The position numbers were made by a program, and so were the translations under genes. From Halobacillus ihumii (GTDB lineage: Bacteria; Bacillota; Bacilli; Bacillales; Halobacillaceae), in contig NZ_CACVAO010000001.1 of assembly GCF_902726645.1 (NCBI RefSeq), forward strand, positions 2,481,362 to 2,545,361: 64,000 bases of DNA, in the 5' to 3' direction. This document shows positions 15,565-24,238 of this stretch, piece after piece. How positions within the stretch are numbered: position 1 is the first letter of the stretch; every line of letters begins with the position of its first letter. Under the pieces are notes generated by a model that saw only the letters and a list, made by a program, of their open reading frames with translations, was not told where the DNA came from and ran no database searches.

Positions 15565-17796
15565 TTATGATGAGCAGCTTTCACATTCTTCATATTCCCC
15601 CTGGCTGGAGGTAGAGCGGGTATAGTAAGTCGTCTTCAGGCCCTGCTTCCAGGCATCTACATGTAAGGCGAGCAATTCCTTTGCTTTAATCGTATTGTGA
15701 ACATACATATTAAACGAGATCGATTGATCGACATATCGTTGACGAACCGCATTCTGCTTAATACTCGTATGCTGATCAATATCATAGGCCGACTTATAGT
15801 ACCAATAGGTTTCCGCATCCAAATCCGGCGCCGTTACAGGAATTTTATAATCTTTTTTTTCCTCGGAATAAAACTTTTTAAAAATCGGATCGATGCTGGC
15901 AGTGCTTCCCGCAATAATCGATGTACTGGAGTTTGGTGCAACGGCCATTAAGTAGCCGTTACGCATGCCATTCTCTGCAACATCCTGCTGTAACTGCTCC
16001 CAGTTCCAACTCGCATCTTGGTCAAACGACCGTTTAATAAAAAAATCACCTGTCTCCCAGTCCGATCCTTGAAAATAAGGATAGCTTCCTTTTTCACGAG
16101 CAAGCTCACTGCTGGCCTGAATGGTGTAGAAGGCAATAGCCTCATACACTTCTTTCGTATAATCGACAGCCTCCTCTGATTCCCAAGCGATCTTTTTACG
16201 GGCAAGCAGGTGAGCCCAGCCAAATGTTCCAAGACCAATGCCGCGATAAGACTGGTTTGTCAGTTGAGCCTGCTTCACAGGAATCGTATTCTGATCGATC
16301 ACATTATCGAGCATCCGTACCTGAATTGGTATCAGTCGTGGAAGAACTCCAGCTGGAACAGCACGGCCTAAGTTCACACTGGATAAGTTACAAACTACAA
16401 AATCGCCTGGGTTTTGGACAGTGATAATTTTCCCGTCCTCTATATACTGCTCCGCCTGGACAGTAGGGCTTTGATTTTGCAAAATTTCAGTACATAAATT
16501 GCTGCAGTACACCATTCCTTTATGGCTATTCGGGTTCATCCGATTGACCTCATCACGGTAAAACATGTACGGCGTGCCTGTTTCAAGCTGGCCAATCATC
16601 ATTCGTTTCATAACCTCAATCGCAGGTATTGATTCTTTTGATAAACCAGGGTGCTCAACGCAAGCCCAATATCGATCACGAAATGATCCGCTGCCACGAT
16701 TTTCATCGTAATAATCCTCCAGTGAAAACCCCATCACGGAACGAACTTCATGTGGATCAAACAAGTACCAATCCTCACGTTTTTCAACAGCTTCCATAAA
16801 CACATCAGGAATGGAAACTCCCGTAAACAAATCATGCGTTCGCTGCCGTTCATCTCCATTGTTCAAGCGACTGTCGAGAAAGGGGGAAATATCCTTATGC
16901 CACACATCAAGGTACACCGCCACAGCTCCTTGCCGCTGACCGAGCTGATCTACACTGACAGCTGTATTATTAAGCTGCTTCATCCAGGGGAGCACTCCTG
17001 AGGAAACGCCTTTAAAACCTCGAATATCACTGCCGCGACTGCGTATTTTACCTAAATAAACACCGATACCTCCACCGTGTTTACTCAAATTTGCCACATC
17101 CGTGTTAGTGTCGTAGATCGACTGTAAACTATCATCGACCGTATCGATGAAACAAGAGCTCAGCTGGCCATAACGCTTGCCAGCATTCGCCAGTGTTGGT
17201 GTAGCTACGGTCATATAGAGGTTACTCAATGCCCAATATGATTCCTTCACCCGCTCTATACGCTTTGAATGATTCTCTTCTGCCATCAACGTCATGGCGA
17301 TAATCATGAATCGCTCCTGAGGAAGCTCAAACATTTCACCAGCCTTTGACTTTGCCAAATAGCGGTCCCCGAGGGTCTTTAACCCAATATAAGTAAACAA
17401 ATGATCGCGCTCAGGAACAATGGCCGCCTCAAGTGTATTGATTTCCTCCTTCGAATAATTGCTAAGTAAATCCGCGCTATAAATACCTTCGTCTTTCAAC
17501 AACTCCATTAAATGGTGTAATCCCGCATACGGCTTACTCTGAGTACGATTGCGTGCCGAATCTTCATACATCATCTCTAACTGAATTCGTGCAGCCAAAT
17601 ACGTCCAATACGGCTCCTTCTCATTAATTTCAGCCAAACACTCCAGGACCAGTGCTTTACCCTGCTCCCGACGCTCCATTTGACCAAGCTTCATATTCGG
17701 GAGCTTGTCCAACAATCGCTGGATATCCAGTGACGGGAACTTTTTTACCTGCTCTGCTAACCAAGTCTGCCAGTTCAATGTGTGTACCGCTGTCAT
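15565..17796 (-). CDS. nrdE: Class I ribonucleotide reductase large (catalytic) subunit
   Basis: A 743-residue catalytic subunit that reduces ribonucleotides to deoxyribonucleotides. The active-site cysteines are Cys215 (QLSSCFID), Cys435 (SNLCTEI, with Asn433 and Glu437) and Cys469 (VVCNLSS), the paired tyrosines are in TTYYTRS, and the C-terminal redox pair is CESC (738-741). No ATP-cone is obvious at the N-terminus, and at 743 residues it is longer than Bacillus subtilis NrdE (about 700). AGGAGTGG on the minus strand precedes ATG 17796. A leader of about 390 bases with a cobalamin riboswitch lies upstream. Confidence 0.9.
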   Translation of the reverse strand: MTAVHTLNWQTWLAEQVKKFPSLDIQRLLDKLPNMKLGQMERREQGKALVLECLAEINEKEPYWTYLAARIQLEMMYEDSARNRTQSKPYAGLHHLMELLKDEGIYSADLLSNYSKEEINTLEAAIVPERDHLFTYIGLKTLGDRYLAKSKAGEMFELPQERFMIIAMTLMAEENHSKRIERVKESYWALSNLYMTVATPTLANAGKRYGQLSSCFIDTVDDSLQSIYDTNTDVANLSKHGGGIGVYLGKIRSRGSDIRGFKGVSSGVLPWMKQLNNTAVSVDQLGQRQGAVAVYLDVWHKDISPFLDSRLNNGDERQRTHDLFTGVSIPDVFMEAVEKREDWYLFDPHEVRSVMGFSLEDYYDENRGSGSFRDRYWACVEHPGLSKESIPAIEVMKRMMIGQLETGTPYMFYRDEVNRMNPNSHKGMVYCSNLCTEILQNQSPTVQAEQYIEDGKIITVQNPGDFVVCNLSSVNLGRAVPAGVLPRLIPIQVRMLDNVIDQNTIPVKQAQLTNQSYRGIGLGTFGWAHLLARKKIAWESEEAVDYTKEVYEAIAFYTIQASSELAREKGSYPYFQGSDWETGDFFIKRSFDQDASWNWEQLQQDVAENGMRNGYLMAVAPNSSTSIIAGSTASIDPIFKKFYSEEKKDYKIPVTAPDLDAETYWYYKSAYDIDQHTSIKQNAVRQRYVDQSISFNMYVHNTIKAKELLALHVDAWKQGLKTTYYTRSTSSQGEYEECESCSS

Positions 17797-17893
17797 CTAA
17801 CCACTCCTTTTAAACAACTTTTGAAAAAGTGATGTGAGTACCCTGATCCAAGGGGGCCCCCATCACATAAAGTCTCTTCGCATAATTAGTCAT

Positions 17894-17923
17894 AAAAAAA
17901 TCCGCTCATTTAATTGAGCGGAT
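17894..17923 (-). terminator. Intrinsic terminator of the B12 riboswitch expression platform
   Basis: On the minus strand ATCCGCTCA, a 6-nt loop, TGAGCGGAT, then seven T. It lies between the riboswitch aptamer and nrdE, about 100 bases before the start codon. Its 5' arm can instead pair within a 25-bp antiterminator formed by 17916-17940 and 17973-17997. Confidence 0.85.
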
Positions 17924-18019
17924 GAAACCATGAAACGAAGACGGATGTCCAAAAGTAGAAAGTGGAGACACCCTTCATTCCATCGCTTCATCTTCTCAAT
18001 CCCCGAAGAAGTTGAAACT

Positions 18020-18190
18020 TCCGTGCGTAAGAAGACAGGTCTCCTGACTCACGCTCATTTCTACTCCGGCCCTTCCCATGCATAGCGCACAGTGGATTGT
18101 TCCGTTTCGAGAGCGATTACAGTTGCGGGGGCAGTTCCGGATTCGCACCGGATTCCCTATTAAGCCTTGTGGCATCTTCTTTACGCAAAT
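18020..18190 (-). promoter_or_regulatory. Cobalamin (B12) riboswitch aptamer upstream of nrdEF
   Basis: On the minus strand the conserved cobalamin-riboswitch elements occur in order: GGGAATCCGGTGCGAATCC, then ACTGCCCCCGCAACTGTAA, then CCACTG, GGGAAGGGC, and the B12 box GTCAGGAGACCTG (18048-18036). It senses adenosylcobalamin. The downstream terminator and antiterminator point to transcriptional control: free leader allows nrdEF expression, B12-bound leader stops it. A reading frame that crosses this region (17996-18355, minus) is judged spurious. Confidence 0.92.
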
Positions 18191-18370
18191 ACTATATATA
18201 GTGTTTGGTGAATTATTATTTAGCTTATATTGTGTTTTTATCATAACGAAGATCGTAGAACTCTGCAACAGTTTTTCAAGGATTAGGAATAAATCCCTGC
18301 TGGAAAGGAATCGAAAAAAAGATGTAGAATTAATAGTATAGAGGCAGGAAGGCAAAAGGAGGCAAACACG

Positions 18371-19051
18371 ATGACTTCATTTAATTGGCATCAAGAAGCT
18401 GAGAAACAGTGGAATGATCGAGTAGAGTTTTGGAACGCAAACAGCAAGAATATGTGGGATAAGGGAAGCAGGAAAACGATTATTCCTTTTTTACAAGAGC
18501 ATGTGGATGCAGGAAGTAAGGTAGCCGATCTAGGGTGTGGAGACGGTTATGGATCCTATAAACTTGAGCAAGAAGGTTATAATGTTACAGGACTGGATAT
18601 CTCACAAGATATGATCACACGTGCGAAGGCACGTCTTGAACATGAGAGACTGCAGTTCGTACAAGGAGACCTCACTCATCTTCCTTTTGAAAAGGAAAGC
18701 TTTGACGCGATTATGGCTGTGAATAGTCTGGAATGGACAGAAATTCCCTACAAGGGTCTTGAGGAAATGAAACGGGTTCTAAAGAAGGGCGGTCAACTCT
18801 GCATCGGCATTTTAGGGCCAACCGCGAAGCCAAGAATGAATAGTTATCGGCGGGTTTACGGGGAAGAAGTGATATGTAACACGATGATGCCATGGGAACT
18901 CAGGCAAATGGCTGAAGAAACAGGATGGAATCTTATTGATGGCCATGGGGTCTACAAACGGGAAGTAGAGGGAGAGGACGTGTCCCATTTCCCAGTCGAA
19001 CTTAAGCAGGCGCTCACGTTCATGTGGGTCTTTTTATTTGAGAAAAAGTAA
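18371..19051 (+). CDS. Class I SAM-dependent methyltransferase
   Basis: A 226-residue methyltransferase of the Methyltransf_11/25 type. Motif I is VADLGCGDGYGS (about residues 52-63), followed by an acidic strand end TGLDIS and the post-motif VQGDLTHLPFEKESFD. The substrate is not evident; ubiquinone/menaquinone-type and small-molecule methyltransferases share this architecture. AAAGGAGGC precedes ATG 18371. The gene is divergent from the nrdEF leader and ends at a strong terminator, so it is monocistronic. Confidence 0.8.
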   Translation: MTSFNWHQEAEKQWNDRVEFWNANSKNMWDKGSRKTIIPFLQEHVDAGSKVADLGCGDGYGSYKLEQEGYNVTGLDISQDMITRAKARLEHERLQFVQGDLTHLPFEKESFDAIMAVNSLEWTEIPYKGLEEMKRVLKKGGQLCIGILGPTAKPRMNSYRRVYGEEVICNTMMPWELRQMAEETGWNLIDGHGVYKREVEGEDVSHFPVELKQALTFMWVFLFEKK

Positions 19052-19081
19052 ATTAATGTGCTTTATTTAGCTAGAACAATT

Positions 19082-19135
19082 ACGCAGCTCTATTAACCTT
19101 TTATTGATAAAAGATTAATAGAGCTGCGTTTCTTC
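19082..19135 (+). terminator. Long hairpin terminator after the methyltransferase gene
   Basis: ACGCAGCTCTATTAA pairs perfectly with TTAATAGAGCTGCGT across an 18-nt loop, followed by TTTCTTC. Confidence 0.8.
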
Positions 19136-19212
19136 ATATGTTTCCTTTTAGAGAGCTATATGGTCACAGAAGATAGAATTGAAGACTTTTTTCAAATAGT
19201 CGGGTGTATTCA

Positions 19213-19270
19213 TTGACATGTGACACAGTGTCATATATAGTAGTTCTTGTTCTTAAGTGACACCGTGTCA
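19213..19270 (+). promoter_or_regulatory. Promoter with two TetR-type operators
   Basis: A SigA-type promoter TTGACA (19213-19218), 17 bp, TATAGT (19236-19241). Two 13-bp palindromes, TGACACAGTGTCA (19221-19233, in the spacer) and TGACACCGTGTCA (19258-19270, just past the start point), lie 37 bp apart. They are the likely binding sites of the TetR-family protein encoded next, which would repress its own operon and the efflux gene. Confidence 0.82.
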
Positions 19271-19294
19271 TTTTTTAATTAGATTGGGGGAGAA

Positions 19295-19915
19295 ATGATG
19301 CCCAAACAAACATTTCATAATTTAAACGAAGAAAAAAGGCAAGCCTTGATAGATGCAGCAAAAAAAGAGTTTTCAAGAGTCTCAATTTACGATGCATCTA
19401 TTTCAAATATCGTGAAGACGGCGAAAATTTCAAGAGGGAGTTTTTATCAGTATTTTGAAGATAAAGAAGATATCTTCTTTTATTTGCTAAACGAAGATGC
19501 AAAGAGGAGGCACGAGCATTTTATTAGCTTTCTAAAGAAATATGACGGAGATATATTTGAAACGATGATTGCAATCTTTCAAGTTTCTCTGGAATATTCT
19601 CAAGATCAAGGTAAAAATGATTTTATTAGAAATGCCTTTTTAAATATGAATTATAAAATTGAAAATACATTCGCTAAACTTCTGACAAAAGATACATTTA
19701 ACGAGCGTTATGCGGAGATCTTTAAGCTGATAAATACGGAAAAACTAAATGTTTCGAGTGAAGAGGAGTTATATCACTTTCTCGAAATTACCGTAGCGGT
19801 AACCTTTCATAACCTTGTACAAAGTTATGCAAAGGAGCTGCCTGTAGAGGAAGCTATGGAAAACTACACTGCTGAATTAAGTTTACTAAAGAGAGGCCTT
19901 ATAAAATCATCTTAA
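19295..19915 (+). CDS. TetR-family transcriptional repressor
   Basis: A 206-residue regulator with an N-terminal helix-turn-helix (IDAAKKEFSRVSIYDASISNI, then KISRGSFYQYFEDKEDI read in pieces) and a variable C-terminal ligand domain. It should release the operators at 19221-19270 when it binds a toxic compound, inducing the MFS pump 59 bp downstream. GGGGGAG precedes two adjacent ATG codons (19295, 19298); the first is used here. The ligand is unknown. Confidence 0.85.
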   Translation: MMPKQTFHNLNEEKRQALIDAAKKEFSRVSIYDASISNIVKTAKISRGSFYQYFEDKEDIFFYLLNEDAKRRHEHFISFLKKYDGDIFETMIAIFQVSLEYSQDQGKNDFIRNAFLNMNYKIENTFAKLLTKDTFNERYAEIFKLINTEKLNVSSEEELYHFLEITVAVTFHNLVQSYAKELPVEEAMENYTAELSLLKRGLIKSS

Positions 19916-19974
19916 TTTATAAACAATAATAAAGGTTCGTGTCCTCTTTTAATCATATGGAAAGAAGGAATAAC

Positions 19975-21429
19975 ATGGGTAACAATACCAATCAGGCACA
20001 GGGGGAGACTATAAACAAGGTACCTCTGATGCTTGTCTTAATTTCAGGGGCGTTTGCTGCTATATTAAATCAGACGCTTCTAGCTACGGCCCTGCCGCAC
20101 ATCATGGCTGATTTACATCTTGAGGCGAACACAGCCCAGTGGTTAACGTCTATATTTATGTTAGTAAATGGTATCATGATTCCAATTACAGCTTTTTTAA
20201 TTGGCCGTTTCACAACGAGAGCTTTGTTTTTATCTGCAATGGGGATGTTCGCGATTGGCACATTAATTTGTGCGATAGCCCCGACCTTTTCTCTGTTGAT
20301 GGTAGGAAGAATTATACAGGCAGCCGGTGCCGGGATCATCATGCCGTTGATGCAAACTATACTCTTTCTCATTTTCCCTATTGAAAAGCGTGGAACAGCT
20401 ATGGGGATGTTTGGCCTGGTGATTGCATTTGCTCCGGCTATAGGCCCGACTTTGTCAGGCTGGCTTGTAGAGCAGTTTCCATGGAGAAGTCTGTTTTACG
20501 TCATCTTACCTATCGTTATCGTTGACATCATTCTAGCCTATATTCTTCTTAAAAATGTGACGGAACGCACATTTCCTAAGCTTGATATTTTGTCGATCAT
20601 TTTATCTTCACTAGGATTTGGCGGGTTATTATATGGGTTTAGTTCTGCCGGCAGCAGCGGGTGGGACAGTCAGCAAGTAGTCATCTCTATGGTAGTAGGT
20701 GCTCTTGCGCTGACATGGTTTATTCTTCGACAAATGAAATTGAAACAACCGATACTTGAATTCAGGGTATTTCAGTATAAAATGTTTACGTTAACTACGG
20801 CTCTGGGTATGGTTGTGTTTATTGCGATGATCGGGGCTGCAACAGTGTTGCCGTTATTAATGCAAAATATGCTTGGTTTTACAGCCTTTGAGTCAGGACT
20901 GGCGCTCTTACCAGGTGCCTTATTGATGGGTATTATGAACCCGGTCACTGGTCGTCTATTTGATAAGTTTGGTGCCAAGTGGCTTGCGATTATTGGTTTA
21001 TCCATTTTAACAATTACAACCTTTATGTTTACCAATATGAGCGCCGAAACAACATTTGCCTATATAGCTACTGTTAACGCGGTTAGAATGCTCGGTGTAG
21101 CAATGGTTATGATGCCTGTAACGACAGCTGGATTAAATCAGCTGCCACAGCATTTAATCCCTCATGGTACAGCCATGAATAATACGATGCGCCAAGTCTC
21201 AGGTGCAGTTGGGACGGCTTTGCTTGTCACGGTGATGGTAAATAATACGCTTCCTGAGCAAGGTGTAAATGGTCTGGTACACGGAGTGAATGTTTCCTTT
21301 ATCGTTGCTGGTATTACAGCTATTGTTGGACTAGTATTGTCGTTCTTTATTAAACGGTCGCGTCCAGATCAAGATGATCCTGACCAGATCAGGTCCCAGG
21401 CCAATAATCGGGCTGTTACGGATAGTTAA
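19975..21429 (+). CDS. MFS multidrug efflux transporter, DHA2 (EmrB/QacA) family
   Basis: A 484-residue, probably 14-segment drug/proton antiporter. The DHA2 motifs are visible: LNQTLLATALPHI in helix 1, WLTSIFMLVNG, the loop motif GRFTTR, and motif C as GLVIAFAPAIGPTLSGWL. AGAAGGAATAAC places the start at ATG 19975; a GTG 12 codons upstream has no ribosome binding site. It is co-transcribed with the TetR gene, which predicts induction by its own substrates. Confidence 0.87.
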   Translation: MGNNTNQAQGETINKVPLMLVLISGAFAAILNQTLLATALPHIMADLHLEANTAQWLTSIFMLVNGIMIPITAFLIGRFTTRALFLSAMGMFAIGTLICAIAPTFSLLMVGRIIQAAGAGIIMPLMQTILFLIFPIEKRGTAMGMFGLVIAFAPAIGPTLSGWLVEQFPWRSLFYVILPIVIVDIILAYILLKNVTERTFPKLDILSIILSSLGFGGLLYGFSSAGSSGWDSQQVVISMVVGALALTWFILRQMKLKQPILEFRVFQYKMFTLTTALGMVVFIAMIGAATVLPLLMQNMLGFTAFESGLALLPGALLMGIMNPVTGRLFDKFGAKWLAIIGLSILTITTFMFTNMSAETTFAYIATVNAVRMLGVAMVMMPVTTAGLNQLPQHLIPHGTAMNNTMRQVSGAVGTALLVTVMVNNTLPEQGVNGLVHGVNVSFIVAGITAIVGLVLSFFIKRSRPDQDDPDQIRSQANNRAVTDS

Positions 21430-21443
21430 ATAAGTATGCACGT

Positions 21444-21479
21444 AAACGACCGCTTCTCCTTGAGAAGTGGTCGTTTTTA
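21444..21479 (+). terminator. Rho-independent terminator of the TetR-MFS operon
   Basis: AACGACC-CTTCTC pairs with GAGAAG-GGTCGTT around a 3-nt loop with one mismatch, followed by TTTTTAA. Confidence 0.88.
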
Positions 21480-21566
21480 ATGTAATCCCCGTAATCTACC
21501 TCATTATAATAGGACGAGCAGCCCACACATATAATGGAGTATTTATTGCAAATGGGGAGAGATAGC

Positions 21567-22979
21567 ATGCAAATTCATGTCGTTGCGTTTGGAGATGCGT
21601 TGTGGCGAATAGCGCAGGTTTATAGTTCTAATATTAATCAAATTATACTAGCTAACCAACTTGAGAATCCTAATGTACTTGTGGTAGGGCAGGCTCTGGT
21701 TATTCCGGATCCTGAACGTGAATATGTTGTTCAGGCTGGTGATAATTTGTGGTCCATCGCTCAAATGTATGGGGTTACTGTTAATGAACTTGCTAACGTT
21801 AATAATATCACGAACCCCTCGATTATTTACGTAGGTGAACTGATTGAACTTCCTTTTTTCCCGCATATCGTTCAGCCCGGAGAATCCTTATGGTCCATCG
21901 CACAAAGTTATGGAGTAACGGTTAATCAAATTTCTCAAGCAAATAACCTTCAAAACCCCCCGTTAATTTTTCCGGGAACTACTTTAAAAATTCCTGCATC
22001 AAGGGGGCCGGTTACAGAAGTAAATGCATACACTACACGGCTGAATCAGCAAGGGGTACAGGAAGTGCTGGCCCTAGGAGCGAATCTTACTTACCTTTCC
22101 CCTTTTATGTACGCTGTCCAGGATGATGGAAGTATCACAGAAATGGGTGATCAGCCTATTTTAGAAGCGGCTCATACAGTTAATGCTGCTCCGCTTCTCG
22201 TCTTAACGAATTTCTCAGAAGGGAGCTTTAGTTCGGACTTAGCTGCTGCTATTTTGCGAAATCCTGACTTGCAAGAGACGTTAATCACTAATCTACTGGA
22301 GCAAATCAATGCAAAAGGATATGCAGGTATCAACATTGATTTTGAATATGTCTATCCAGAAGACAGAGAAAACTATAACAATTTTCTACGACGGGTTGTC
22401 GAACGTTTCCACCCTGGAGGATTGCTTGTTTCCACAGCTCTTGCCCCAAAGGATAGTGCAGACCAACAGGGGCTGCTTTACGAAGCGCACGATTATCAGG
22501 CACACGGAGAAATCGTCGACTTTGTTGTCCTCATGACCTATGAATGGGGATGGGCAGGTGGAAGACCGTGGGCGATTGCTCCGATAAACGAAGTCCGTGA
22601 AGTTCTCGATTTTGCTGTGACGGTTATCCCTCGCGAAAAAATCCTGATGGGTATGCCGCTCTATGGCCGTGATTGGGAGATCCCATGGGTAGAGGGGACT
22701 ACGGCGCGAACAATCAGTCCTAAAGAAGCTGTACAGTTGGCTGCTAGATATGGAGTAGAAATTCAGTATAATAAATTGTACCAATCTCCATTTTTTCGCT
22801 ATGTAGATGAAACGGGACAGCAACATGAGGTTTGGTTTGAAGATGCCCGAAGCGTACAGGCTAAGTATGACACAATCAAGAACTATGGCCTCAGAGGGTC
22901 TAGTTTCTGGGTGCTAGGAAACCCATTTCCTCAAAACTGGGCTGTATTGCAAAATAACTTTCAAATAAAGAAACTATAG
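21567..22979 (+). CDS. yaaH: Spore-cortex-lytic N-acetylglucosaminidase-like protein with three LysM domains and GH18 domain
   Basis: A 470-residue protein with three LysM repeats (about residues 1-47, 50-95 and 98-143; each has a GDxLWxIA- or GESLWSIA-type start) and a glycoside hydrolase 18 domain (about 150-465). The catalytic signature is DFE at 258-260. YaaH/SleL proteins act on cortex peptidoglycan during spore germination. There is no signal peptide, as in the Bacillus homologues. GGGGAGA places the start at ATG 21567 rather than 21534. No clear SigE promoter was found. Confidence 0.87.
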   Translation: MQIHVVAFGDALWRIAQVYSSNINQIILANQLENPNVLVVGQALVIPDPEREYVVQAGDNLWSIAQMYGVTVNELANVNNITNPSIIYVGELIELPFFPHIVQPGESLWSIAQSYGVTVNQISQANNLQNPPLIFPGTTLKIPASRGPVTEVNAYTTRLNQQGVQEVLALGANLTYLSPFMYAVQDDGSITEMGDQPILEAAHTVNAAPLLVLTNFSEGSFSSDLAAAILRNPDLQETLITNLLEQINAKGYAGINIDFEYVYPEDRENYNNFLRRVVERFHPGGLLVSTALAPKDSADQQGLLYEAHDYQAHGEIVDFVVLMTYEWGWAGGRPWAIAPINEVREVLDFAVTVIPREKILMGMPLYGRDWEIPWVEGTTARTISPKEAVQLAARYGVEIQYNKLYQSPFFRYVDETGQQHEVWFEDARSVQAKYDTIKNYGLRGSSFWVLGNPFPQNWAVLQNNFQIKKL

Positions 22980-23005
22980 CAACTAAATGTTGCCTTATGT
23001 TAGGG

Positions 23006-23035
23006 GACGCGGTTCAAAGATAACCGCGTCTTTCT
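23006..23035. terminator. Bidirectional terminator between yaaH and the DUF389 gene
   Basis: GACGCGGTT and AACCGCGTC form a 9-bp GC-rich stem with TTTCTATTTT after it on the plus strand. It separates convergent genes. Confidence 0.8.
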
Positions 23036-23043
23036 ATTTTAGT

Positions 23044-24027
23044 TTATAAAATTAAAACAGTGATAATTAAGATAAGACCGATAAGGCCAGTGAACAGTAA
23101 AGAGTTCTTACGTGAGGTGCTGGCTTCCTGAATCTCCGACCAGTTAGCCGGTTTGATGCCGCTGAGCCAAAATACTACGATTGCTGACAGCAAGATGGCA
23201 TTGATATTAATAACGAGGAGTAAAAAAGGCATGATTGCTCCGTTCCAATGACCAGCACCTAGCATCATACCAAGTACAACAGCAGGAGGTAGTACAGCCA
23301 ATGAAACCATGACTCCAACAAGTTGGCCCTGGGACCGCTTCACGAAGGATAAAGATCCTGCAGCTCCAGCTGATACAGCAACAATAAGATCAATCAGGTG
23401 AACATTCGTCTGAGAGATAAATTCATTGCTGTTTACCGGCAAAGGGAACAGGTATCCAAATGAAGCAGCGATTACGATAGGGATGCATAGACCGAATAGT
23501 GCTGTCGCCATTGATTGTCGGACAAGTTTCCCTTCACCAAGCACGGATGCGAATGAGATCCCTATTATGGGTCTGATCGACGGATCGATAATATTGGCCC
23601 CTATGACTAAGGCAGGTCTGTTCTGGAATACACCGACTGCAGCTACGAGGGCAGCAAATACGGTAAACCAGGAAAAACTAAAGTCAATTTTGCTTGAGGA
23701 ATCGACGATAGAGTATAACTCGTGTTTACTGGCTCTTTCAAATTGCTTCTGATCATCGTCAGGAGTATTTTTTTCGTTGTATTTACTAGGGATATACGCT
23801 TTTATCGAATAGAGCATGGCATCAAATTCGTTATGCTCATCATAAGCTGCTTTTTCTAAATAGTTCAGAATTTCCTCGGAGTCTTCCTTTTCCACGAGAA
23901 TTTGAATATGGAGTTTTTGTTCTTCTTGTTGAGATATCCAGTGAGAGACGAATGAAAATTTTTCTAACAATTCATCTTTGTAGTTGAACTGTTCAGGTGC
24001 ATATATTTCAATTAATTGCAGCTCCAT
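23044..24027 (-). CDS. DUF389 (TIGR00341) family membrane protein
   Basis: A 327-residue protein with a soluble N-terminal domain of about 115 residues and six or so membrane segments. The family core is visible in RPALVIGANIIDPSIRPIIG, SLSFVKRSQGQLVGVMVS and LAVLPPAVVLGM read in pieces. The function of DUF389 proteins is not established. GAGGGATTATGAC precedes ATG 24027. The gene stands alone, convergent with yaaH. Confidence 0.82.
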   Translation of the reverse strand: MELQLIEIYAPEQFNYKDELLEKFSFVSHWISQQEEQKLHIQILVEKEDSEEILNYLEKAAYDEHNEFDAMLYSIKAYIPSKYNEKNTPDDDQKQFERASKHELYSIVDSSSKIDFSFSWFTVFAALVAAVGVFQNRPALVIGANIIDPSIRPIIGISFASVLGEGKLVRQSMATALFGLCIPIVIAASFGYLFPLPVNSNEFISQTNVHLIDLIVAVSAGAAGSLSFVKRSQGQLVGVMVSLAVLPPAVVLGMMLGAGHWNGAIMPFLLLVININAILLSAIVVFWLSGIKPANWSEIQEASTSRKNSLLFTGLIGLILIITVLIL

Positions 24028-24238
24028 GTCATAATCCCTCAGTATCTCAGTTTGTAAATATATTGTTACCAGATCTGGGCGTTATCATTCTCTTAAGGCG
24101 GGGGTCCATGGTATGAATGGGTAATCCTGATGTAGTATTGCTGAAAAGGAAACGATTTAAGATATCATTTATTCTTACAGGATAGATCCTTCTTTTTTGA
24201 TCAAAACTAGATCTAGGTGATCAAGGGAGGCTGTCTGT

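Noticed and set aside
17996..18355. Minus-strand frame of 119 codons upstream of nrdE
   Set aside because: It crosses the cobalamin riboswitch aptamer and has no ribosome binding site or recognisable protein pattern.
22386..22826. Minus-strand frame of 146 codons inside yaaH
   Set aside because: Antisense shadow without ribosome binding site; the plus-strand LysM/GH18 protein explains the region.
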